From Micromonospora eburnea (GTDB lineage: Bacteria > Actinomycetota > Actinomycetes > Mycobacteriales > Micromonosporaceae), in NCBI RefSeq assembly GCF_900090225.1, contig NZ_FMHY01000002.1:4774001-4838000 (forward strand): a stretch of 64,000 nt of DNA, written 5' to 3'. Below, in pieces: positions 52,598 to 61,100 of this stretch (position 1 is the first letter of the stretch; the number at the start of each line of letters is the position of its first letter). Below the pieces are notes generated by a model. The model was not told where the DNA came from, made no database searches, and was given only the letters and a program-made list of their open reading frames with translations. A program made the position numbers and the translations under genes.

Positions 52598-55350
52598 CTC
52601 GATCCGTTCGTCGGTTGAGCCGGTTCACGCACACCGGCGGGGACCACGTAGGCCATCAGCCGGCGGTCGCCCGATCCGTCATCCCTCGCCACGACCACGG
52701 CCTGCTTCACCTTCGGGTGCCGGCGCAGCAGGGTGGCGATCTCGTCGACCTCGATCCGGTGGCCCCGGATCTTGACCTGTGAGTCAGCCCGGCCGAGGAA
52801 TTCGAAGGAGCCGTCCGCGCGCAGCCGGACCAGGTCGCCCGTCCGATAGAGGCGTTCCCCGCCGGTCTCCGGGGGTCCGCTCACGAAACGCTCGTCAGTG
52901 AGGCCCGGGCGGCCGCGATACCCCAGTGCCAGGCCGGTTCCACCGAGGTACAGCTCGCCGACGACGCCGGCCGGCAGGACACCGCGGCTCGCGTCGAGCA
53001 CCCAGGCCGAGGTGTTGTGGATCGGGCGGCCGATGGGTACAGCCACGTCGTCCGCTTCCGGGCGTACCTCGGCGATCAGCGACCACACGGTCGTCTCGGT
53101 CGGGCCGTACATGTTCCAGACCTCGGTGGCCACCCGGCACAGGGCGTTGGCCAGCGGACGGGAGAGTGCCTCCCCACCGCACAGCGCCAGGCGCAGGCGG
53201 AGGTCATCCGGGGCGAGCGCCAGGATGCCGCCCCAGGTCACCGGGGTCGCCTGCATGACGGTGATCCGCTCGTCCCTGATCAGGTCGAGCAGACGCTGTG
53301 GATCGCGTGCCTCCTCGGTCGAGGCGATCACGATGCGCGCGCCGACCGTGAGGGGCAGGAACAGCTCCAGCACCGAGATGTCGAAGGAGGGGCTGGTCAG
53401 CGAGAGCATCACGTCGTCGCGGGTCACACCGGGAAGCTTCGCCATCGAGTTCAGGAAGTTCACCACGGCGCGATGCGGCACGTTGACGCCCTTGGGCGTG
53501 CCCGTGGAACCGGAGGTGTAGATGACGTAGGCCGAGTCCTCCCCGCTCCCCTCGCTCCGGGCCTTCAGCGGCGGTCCGTCTGCGGCGTCGTCGTCCTCGT
53601 CCATCACCACCACCGGCGCGTCGAGCGCGGCGAACCGGTCCGCCGGCGTGTCCGGCCCGGTGACGATCACCTGCGCTCTGGCATCACGCAGGACGAAATC
53701 GACCCTGCGGCGGGGATACGTCGGGTCGACCGGCAGGTAGGCAGCGCCGAGCTGCCAGCTCGCGAGCATCGCGATCAGGGCCTCGGCGGACCGGTCGAGA
53801 TGGATGGCGACCACACCGCCGGCAGCCACCCCGTGACGCGCCAGCCGCTCGGCGAGCCGGCCCGCGTGCCGGCTGAGCTGCCCGTAGGTGAGCACGCGCT
53901 GGCCGCTGCGCACGGCAGGCACGTCCCGATACCGGTCGATCACGTCGAGCACCAGGCCGAGGACGCTTCGCACGGGAGGCAGCGGGGTCCGCGCGGGCGC
54001 GCACATGTCAGCCAGTTGGCGGCGTTGCTCCTCGGTCACCAGGCTGAGCTGTTCCACCGGCGTATCGGGCTCGGCCAGACCGTGCCGGAGCAGGCTGACC
54101 GTGTGCTCCAGCAGAAGCTCGGCGCTGTCCTTCTGGTAGATGTCCGTGCTGGCCACCAGCGTCATCCGGGTCGACGAGTCCTCGTCGGCGCCGCTGACCA
54201 CGACCAGTTCGAGATCCGTCTGGATGGTGCCGGTGGTCGCCGGCAACCGCCGGCAGCTCAGCTCCGGGACGTCGGCGAACGCTTGGATCGATCGCGAGGC
54301 GTTGTTGAACAGAACCTGGTAGATCGGGTTGTAGGCGAGGCTTCGCTCACCGCCGAGCTCCGCCACCACCTTGGCGAACGGGGGACGCCGATGCGACAGC
54401 GCCGTCAAGGTCTCGCCCCGCACCGTGGTGACGAGGTCACCGAAGGTTGTTCCCGCGGGCAGCTGCACGCGCAGCGCCACCACGTCCATGAAGAGACCGA
54501 TCAGGCCCTTGAGCTCGGCACGGTCCCGTCCGGAGACGGACGTTCCCACCACAATGTCCCGCTCACCGCTGTGCCGGGCCAGGGTGGCCACCCAGGCGGC
54601 GGACAGCACCATCGCCGGGGAGACCCGATGCCTGCGGGCGAACGCCTGCAACGCGGCGCTGTCGTCGGCGGTCAGCGACGCGTGCGCCTCGTACGAGGAC
54701 AAGGTCGGGCGGCTCGGGCGTTGTCCGGCACCGGGCATGGCGAACAGCGACGGGGCGCCCTGAAGGCGCTCCCGCCAATAGGCGAGATCCGGAGCCCAGG
54801 AGCCGTCAGCCGCGGCGGCCCGCTCCTGCTCGACGTGCCGCCGGTAGGTGATGGGCAGTTCGGCCGGCCGCCAATCACCTCCGCTGCGGAAGGCGGCGTA
54901 GGCCTTTGAGAGCTCGTCGAAGAACTCACCCATGCTCGCCCCGTCGGAGATGATGTGATGCATGACCACCATGAGCACGTGATGGTCGTCGGCGATCGCG
55001 ATCAGGGTCAGCCGCACCAGCGGCAACTCGGAGATGTCGAATCGCTTCTGGATCTCCGCCTCGGCCACGCTCGCCCAGTCGTCGAAAGAGGCCACCGGCA
55101 CCGTCCGCAGCACCGGCGGCGACACCTCGTGCACCCGGCCGAAGGGCCGGCCGTCCTGTTCGTGGAAGGTGGTACGCAGTGGCTCGTGCCGCCCCACGAC
55201 GGCGCGGGCTGCGCGGTCGAGCACCACCGGGTCGAGCGGACCCCGGATCTCGTACGCCGCGGCGAGGTGATGCGTCACCGTGCCGGGCAGCAGCTGCTCC
55301 AGCAGCCAGATTCGCTCCTGCCCGAACGACAGGTCGGTGTTCGACGTCAT
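52594..55350 (-). CDS. NRPS C-A protein lacking the A9/A10 tail, predicted glycine-activating
   Basis: 918 residues; the ATG at 55350 overlaps the previous stop (ATGA). C domain (about 1-440): TDLSFGQERIWLLEQLLPGT and a perfect MHHIISDGAS about residue 130. A domain (about 470-918): A3 YVIYTSGSTGTPKG, A5 NMYGPTETTVW, A7 YRTGDLVRL, A8 GRADSQVKIRGHRIEVDE. By alignment to PheA the pocket reads D-I-L-Q-L-G-M-V-W, close to the glycine code DILQLGLIW(K). The protein stops ~35 residues after A8, so the A9 and A10 motifs (with the catalytic Lys) and any carrier are missing; these occur on the small protein encoded just upstream. Confidence 0.9.
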   Translation of the reverse strand: MTSNTDLSFGQERIWLLEQLLPGTVTHHLAAAYEIRGPLDPVVLDRAARAVVGRHEPLRTTFHEQDGRPFGRVHEVSPPVLRTVPVASFDDWASVAEAEIQKRFDISELPLVRLTLIAIADDHHVLMVVMHHIISDGASMGEFFDELSKAYAAFRSGGDWRPAELPITYRRHVEQERAAAADGSWAPDLAYWRERLQGAPSLFAMPGAGQRPSRPTLSSYEAHASLTADDSAALQAFARRHRVSPAMVLSAAWVATLARHSGERDIVVGTSVSGRDRAELKGLIGLFMDVVALRVQLPAGTTFGDLVTTVRGETLTALSHRRPPFAKVVAELGGERSLAYNPIYQVLFNNASRSIQAFADVPELSCRRLPATTGTIQTDLELVVVSGADEDSSTRMTLVASTDIYQKDSAELLLEHTVSLLRHGLAEPDTPVEQLSLVTEEQRRQLADMCAPARTPLPPVRSVLGLVLDVIDRYRDVPAVRSGQRVLTYGQLSRHAGRLAERLARHGVAAGGVVAIHLDRSAEALIAMLASWQLGAAYLPVDPTYPRRRVDFVLRDARAQVIVTGPDTPADRFAALDAPVVVMDEDDDAADGPPLKARSEGSGEDSAYVIYTSGSTGTPKGVNVPHRAVVNFLNSMAKLPGVTRDDVMLSLTSPSFDISVLELFLPLTVGARIVIASTEEARDPQRLLDLIRDERITVMQATPVTWGGILALAPDDLRLRLALCGGEALSRPLANALCRVATEVWNMYGPTETTVWSLIAEVRPEADDVAVPIGRPIHNTSAWVLDASRGVLPAGVVGELYLGGTGLALGYRGRPGLTDERFVSGPPETGGERLYRTGDLVRLRADGSFEFLGRADSQVKIRGHRIEVDEIATLLRRHPKVKQAVVVARDDGSGDRRLMAYVVPAGVREPAQPTNGSR

Positions 55351-55757
55351 GCCTTCCCCTCCCCCACGGCTACGGCATCGCGCACGCGTGCCGCGAGCGC
55401 CGCTACTGTCGGCTGCTCGAACACGTGCTGGGCCGGAACCCCGACCCCGTACGTCTTTCGGATGTGTGCGATCACCCGCATGGCCTGCAGTGAATTGCCG
55501 CCGAGCTGGAAGAAGTCGTTGTGGACGCCGACCTCGTCCCGGTGAAGAATCTGCCCCCAAAAGCCGGCCAGGTCCCGTTCCAGGTCGTCGCCTGGTGCGC
55601 CGTCCATATCGAGCTCGACCGTGACCTCGGGCAACGCGTTGACGTCCACCTTGTGGTTGGGCGTCTGCGGCAGGGCCTCCAGTACGACGATCGCCGACGG
55701 AACCATGTATTCAGGCAGCAGCTGACGCAGGTAGCTGATCAGCTCCTGTTCGAGCAC
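55347..55757 (-). CDS. Small A9/A10-PCP protein (C-terminal A subdomain plus carrier)
   Basis: 136 residues from a GTG at 55757 with AAGGAAGAG about six bases upstream. Residues 1-45 are only the tail of an adenylation domain: LLPEYMVPSAIVVLEAL (A9) and PQTPNHKVDVNALP (A10, with the catalytic Lys; His replaces the usual Gly in NGK). Residues ~60-130 are a PCP with FFQLGGNSLQAMRV. It matches exactly what the C-A protein encoded next lacks, so the two probably combine into one working A-PCP unit. Its stop overlaps the C-A start. No sign of a broken longer gene: the upstream gene ends 25 bp away. Confidence 0.85.
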   Translation of the reverse strand: MLEQELISYLRQLLPEYMVPSAIVVLEALPQTPNHKVDVNALPEVTVELDMDGAPGDDLERDLAGFWGQILHRDEVGVHNDFFQLGGNSLQAMRVIAHIRKTYGVGVPAQHVFEQPTVAALAARVRDAVAVGEGKA

Positions 55758-55782
55758 GTGTCTCTTCCTTCCGGTGCGGTGG

Positions 55783-58149
55783 TCAATGGATGTCGGGACG
55801 GCCACGTGGAGCGGGGCTGTCGCGCCGCGCGACGCCGGCGGCGGGGTCCACCGCGACGATCCGCACCTCCGCCGTGTAGCCCGCCCCGTCGGGACCGGTG
55901 AGCCAGGTCTGGTCGACGTCGGGCAGCATCTCCGTGACGGTGAACCGCGTCTGCGGCGCCTCGGCCGTCCGCCGTACCGCCTTGGCGAACAGATTGACCA
56001 GGACGAGACTCGAAAAGTCGACGAAGAGCGGCTTGTCCTCGACCGGCACCTTGTAGAACGCGCGTTCGGGAAGGCCCTGCTCGGTGAGCCAGGCGCGAGC
56101 GGCCAAGTACCGGTCCGCCTCCTTCTTGATCGACGCCCAGCTGATCTCGGTGGCGTCGATGGACCACGACTCACGAGCCAGGACCAGCCGGTCGATCGTG
56201 ACTCGTGGCCGGTGCGCGGCCGGTGGCAACGGGCGGAAGCCGTTTACGACGGCCGCCGACAGCAACTCCCCCACCACTTCGAGGAGATCGAGCCGGCGGT
56301 TTCCGTCGCGGGTCCTAACCACGAGTTCGCCATCCGTACGCTCCACCACCAGGCGTGCCGCCGGCAGGGGTTCGGCGGGTGTGCCGCCGGCATCGGGATG
56401 CAGGCTCCAGTAGGTGTACCGGGGCGACATCAAGGCCGACGGCGGGTAGGTCCGCGAGTTCACCGCCTGCCAGTGCTTCGGGGAGGAGAGGTACACCCGC
56501 CGGTCGCCGTGGTCCGCCTCGTCCGCCCGGAGCAGCCAGGTCGGGTCCTCGTGCTGTTCGACGAAGAGGCGGCTCTCGACGGTGTTCGAGGCGAGATGCA
56601 ACTCGCCGAGAACGAGCAGGTAGTCGCCGCGGGCCATGGCCTCCGGCCCCCTGGCAGCGATCATGAGGTCCGGCGCGTGGTGGACGGCAGCCGCCCAGGC
56701 CGGCTCCGGGGCGGCGAAGACCTCGGCCACCCGGTCCGCTATTTCCTCTGCGCGTACGGCGTGGTGGCGTACCCCGACGGGCGGTCGTAGGATCTCCTGC
56801 CACCGTCGCTGGAACTCCTCGACGACCCTCGCCACCGGCCCCGGCAGCTCCCGGAGGGAGAAGAACAGGTGAGGGGTGGCGGCCGCGACCACCGCCGCCA
56901 GGGAGGCCGGAGCATCCCCGGACCGCGCGCGGACCCGCTCGTACGCCTCGTCGAAGACCTTCCGGTACTCGCGTGCCGCCTCGGCGACGAACCACCGGGC
57001 GCTCTGCAACAGCAGAGTGAGCGGCGGAGCCAGTGCGTCGACGAGTGGGGCCCCGAAGTGGACCTCCACGTCACGGACGGTGTCCTCGTACATGATGGTA
57101 CGGCCGGCATAGGTCTGCCCCGGCCGCCGGACCGCGTCCACCTTGGCGAGGTCCTCGAACACCTCCGCGGCGTGGTCCAGCGCGGCCACGAGCGCGGCTT
57201 CGTCGCCGGCCGCCGCCGTCACCGCGTCACGGGCCTCCAGAAGGCGGCTCAGCCGGCCCAGAACCGCCTCCCGGACCGCCGGGTCGCCCACCCGGCCGAG
57301 CCGGTCGATCAGCTCCCGCTCGGGGTACGCACTCACCGACACCTCCAGGCCCAGGTGCAGCAGCCCCCGTTCCCGCAGGTCGACCAGCAGGTCGAAGACC
57401 GCCTCCTCGGTGGGCAGCTCGGGAAAGCCCGACCAGAGGATCTCATCGGTGATCTCCCGGGCCGTCCGGACGCCGTCGCAGAGACCGATCAGTTCCGCCT
57501 CTGGTTCGGTCAGCATCACCGGTGGCCGATTGGTCCGATGCAGCGTCCGGCCGACGAGGTCGAACGAGTTGACCCGGCGGGGCGGCAACCACGGCAGCAG
57601 CTCCGGCTCCTGCTCCAACGCCCGGGCCACCGCGTCCACCGCCCACACCTCCAGGTAGGTGGTACGCCGAGCGAGGAGCCGGGGGCCGGAGGCGACCCGG
57701 ACAGCCGCGTCGCCGGCCGACCAGTGTGTCCAGCCGACCGGGCCGAAGAACCCGACCGTGTCGTTCTTGACGCAGTAGCGCTGCCAGTAGCTGGCGATCG
57801 TCGACTCGTGGTTGCGGCCCCGGACGTTCCGCGGCTCCCCGGCGGCGGCCTTGTCGACACAGTTGGCGATGAGCGCACGGTTCTGCCACGCCACCGCCTC
57901 CCGGAACGCGGGATCGCGGGCGATGAGGCGGATCTGCTCCGACAGCCGGCCGGCCGCTCGCTCATAGGCCGCCTGGAACTCGTCCCGGCTGGTCTTCCCG
58001 GCCACGGCCAGGTCGGCCGCCGACGCGAGCTCCGGGTCGCTGAGGCGGTTCGCTCCGGACACCGGGAAACCGGCGCTGCGCAACACCGACTGATTCCAGA
58101 TCGACCAGTCGCTCGCGCCGAGGCGGAGAAGATGACTCGCCGTCGTCAC
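55783..58149 (-). CDS. LanB-like protein (lantibiotic dehydratase N-terminal/glutamylation domain)
   Basis: 788 residues from a GTG overlapping the PKS stop (GTGA). The hallmark YWQRYCVKNDTVGFFGPVGW lies at about 121-140, and DYLLVLGELHLASNTVESRL further on is another LanB signature. The ~280-residue SpaB-type elimination domain of full LanBs is absent. Known proteins of this architecture use aminoacyl-tRNA: split thiopeptide dehydratases glutamylate Ser/Thr, and PEARLs add an amino acid to a peptide C-terminus. No precursor peptide was found nearby; the gene sits between a PKS and an NRPS carrier gene, so its acceptor could be a carrier-bound or released intermediate. The function is open. 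Confidence 0.85.
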   Translation of the reverse strand: MTTASHLLRLGASDWSIWNQSVLRSAGFPVSGANRLSDPELASAADLAVAGKTSRDEFQAAYERAAGRLSEQIRLIARDPAFREAVAWQNRALIANCVDKAAAGEPRNVRGRNHESTIASYWQRYCVKNDTVGFFGPVGWTHWSAGDAAVRVASGPRLLARRTTYLEVWAVDAVARALEQEPELLPWLPPRRVNSFDLVGRTLHRTNRPPVMLTEPEAELIGLCDGVRTAREITDEILWSGFPELPTEEAVFDLLVDLRERGLLHLGLEVSVSAYPERELIDRLGRVGDPAVREAVLGRLSRLLEARDAVTAAAGDEAALVAALDHAAEVFEDLAKVDAVRRPGQTYAGRTIMYEDTVRDVEVHFGAPLVDALAPPLTLLLQSARWFVAEAAREYRKVFDEAYERVRARSGDAPASLAAVVAAATPHLFFSLRELPGPVARVVEEFQRRWQEILRPPVGVRHHAVRAEEIADRVAEVFAAPEPAWAAAVHHAPDLMIAARGPEAMARGDYLLVLGELHLASNTVESRLFVEQHEDPTWLLRADEADHGDRRVYLSSPKHWQAVNSRTYPPSALMSPRYTYWSLHPDAGGTPAEPLPAARLVVERTDGELVVRTRDGNRRLDLLEVVGELLSAAVVNGFRPLPPAAHRPRVTIDRLVLARESWSIDATEISWASIKKEADRYLAARAWLTEQGLPERAFYKVPVEDKPLFVDFSSLVLVNLFAKAVRRTAEAPQTRFTVTEMLPDVDQTWLTGPDGAGYTAEVRIVAVDPAAGVARRDSPAPRGRPDIH

Positions 58150-61100
58150 GCGGCGCCCAGCCGTCGCAGTTCCTCGGTGAAGCTGCCGAGGGTCGGGTAG
58201 TCAAAGATGGCCCCGATGCTCAGGTCGATGCCGAACCGGTCCCGGACCTGGGATATCAACTCCACCGCGGTGAGCGAATCGCCGCCCAGGTCGAAGTATT
58301 CCTGGTCATCGGTGAGATCGGCGACGCCGAGCGCCGTCGTCCACAGTTCGCGGACCTGGTCGGTGAGGTCGGCCTGCTTCGCGGCCACCACCGGCGCGGC
58401 AATCTGCGGCTCGGGCGGAGACTGCGGTGCGACCGGTTCCGCCACGACTGGCCGGGAAGCCGGCGCCGGCTTCGCTGCCCGGGGCTCCGTTCGCGGCGCC
58501 ACCACCACGGCGTCGGCGGACAGCGGTTCCGGACGATCGCCGCGAAACCGCCGGACCGCCACCTGCCGGGGCGTGCGTGCCGACAACAACGTCATCAGCA
58601 GGTCGACGCCGGTCTCGGGCGAGATGCCGACGCTTTCCACGTCGTCCTCGGCGGGACGCGACGACACCAGCGCGCTCGGGTCGGCGGTCCGGCGCATGGT
58701 GAAACCCCGGACCTCGACGAGCACGGTTCCGGCCTCGTCGAGGACGTCGAGGTCCGCCACGATGCTGTTGGCCGGCGCGTCCGGCCGCCGGCGGAGGTGG
58801 CTGAGGACGCGGCCGGAGAGCCGGCCGTGCACCGTCATCGACCGGTACATGAACGGCACGTGGATGTCGTCCTTGTCCAGGTCGCGTACGGAGGTGGTGG
58901 CGGCGTCCATCAGCGTCGGATGCACCGCGTGCCGGGCGGCCTCGTGCTGGTACTCATCCGGCAGCGCCAGGGTCAGCAGTTGGTTGTCACCGGCCGGGTC
59001 GGACCGGACCTGGTGGTAGGTACGCCAGCGCGGGCCCAGTGTGAACGCCTGCCGGTCGCTGCCGAACGGTGGCAGGGCACGGTGTTCGGACAGCTCTGCG
59101 TACAGCTCGTCCATGGCGACCCGGCGGGGCTCGCCGGTGCCGCTCGGCATCCACTGGGCGATCCGCCCCCGGACGTGGGTCTGCACCTCGGTGGGTGACG
59201 AGGTGGTCAGCGGCGCTGACGAAACCGAGAAGGCCCAGTTCTCGCTGTCGGGGCTGAAGGCGACCTCCACCCGACGCGGTGAGGTCAGCTCCAGGGCACG
59301 CTGGAACACGACATCGTTCAGCTGGACCGGCTCCTCCGCCCCGTCGAGGAACACGGCGCGGAACGCCTCGATGACGAGGTCGAGATGCCGGGTACCCGGC
59401 ACCACCGGCACCGTGCCCAGCCGATGCTCGTCGGTCACCGGGTCGTTCTCCGCGCTCAACACGGTTTGCCACCGCCGGGCGACCGTCGACCGGCCGGAGG
59501 AACCGGACAGCAGCCCGCCCGCTGCCATACCCACCCCACGCCAAGCCGGCCAGTCGATGCTGAGCAGGCGATCCGCGGGGATCGACGTATCCCGGACGAA
59601 GGCGTCCAGATAGGCATTGGCCGCGGCGTAGTCCGCTCCCCCGACCTGTCCCTCAAGCGCGGCGCGGCTCGAAAAGCAGACGAAGAAGTCCAGCCGCCGG
59701 CGACCGGTGAAGACCTTCTCCAGGTTCAGAACACCCGTGATCTTGGGCGCGAAGGTCGCCGTGCCGTCCTGCGGGCCGGTGAACTGGACCATGCCCGAAC
59801 CGGTCCGGCCGGCCAGGTGCAGCACGCCGTTGACCGGACCCCATTGGGCGGTCACCTCGTCGATCAGGTGGCCGAGCGCCGCCTCGTCGGTGACGTCGCA
59901 GGCGTGCGCCTGCACCGTCGCTCCGAGTGCGCCGAGTTCGTCGAGGATGTGACCGGGCACCGATCCGGTCCTTCCCACGAGGACGAGCACAGGCTGCTGA
60001 CCGGTCCGGGCGATACCCCGGGCGACCTCGATGCCGAGTCCCCCACAGCCGCCGGTCACCAGGTAGACGCCGTTGCGGCGGATCGCCGGTGACGGCCCGG
60101 ACGTTACGTTCAGCCGTCGCTCGCCGGGCACCCAGCGGAGTTCGCCGCGCAGCGCGACGACCGGCGGGCCGGCCCGATGCGCGAGTTCCCGGGCGAGGTC
60201 GTCGGCGTCGACCCTGCGCCCGACGTCGATCAGGCGCACGGTGAGCCGCCCGTCCTCGTCCGCCATCGTCCTGGCCAGCGGAGGCAACAGGGCGTTCTCG
60301 GGACGCACCGGCTCAGATCCGCTGACGTCGACAGCGTGCTCGGTCAGCACGACGACATGGCCACCGTCGGCCAGGGCGGACGTCCGGGACACGAGCCGCC
60401 CCACCTCGTGCAGCAGGCCGTAGGGACGTTGAAGGGCATCCGGATCCGAGCGGACGGCGGCCTCTTCCGTGAGACTCCAGGCGTACAGCACCATGATCGG
60501 ACGCCGTCCGGATGCCGCGACGTCACGCAGGATGCCGGCCAGCTCGCCCACGCGACGGAGGGGCACGTGAAACGACCGCTCCCCGACGCCCGCCGTCGGG
60601 CCGGCCGGGACCGGCAGCACCCGGATACCTGCCCGTTGCAGGGCCGTCGTCAGCTCGCGTGCCCGGTCGTCCTCGGCCAGCAGCAGCGCGCTCAACTGTT
60701 CGCCACCACCGGCGGTGGTCTGCCTCGGGGACTCGACCCAGCAGGGCACCGAGAACGGCGACTCGTCCACACGGGTTTCGGCGGCCAACTGTGCCTCCAT
60801 CGGCTCAACGGTCGTGGATACGTCTGCGGTCGGGGCGCTCGCGGGAGCGGACGGCTGCGGCGCTGCGGGCTCGGCTGCCGTCTCCGGCGGATCGGCCCAG
60901 AACCGCTCGCGCTGGTACGGGTACACCGGCAACGGCACACGGGTGACAGGACGGGACGGCTCGACCGCATGCCAGTCGACGTCGTGCCCGTCGGCCCAGA
61001 CCGTGGCGAGACCCCGCAGAACCGCGATCTGATCCCCGCCGGGATTGGAACGCCGGGGCGGCAGTGACGCCACCGCACGATGGCCACCGTCGGCCAGGGC

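Noticed and set aside
55351..55560. 70-residue N-terminal extension of the C-A protein
   Set aside because: It reads the PCP gene in the wrong frame; the ATG at 55350 overlaps the PCP stop and begins directly with the C-domain start.
55783..58149. A lanthipeptide or thiopeptide cluster
   Set aside because: No LanC, elimination-domain, cyclodehydratase, pyridine synthase or credible precursor peptide gene is seen next to the LanB-like gene.
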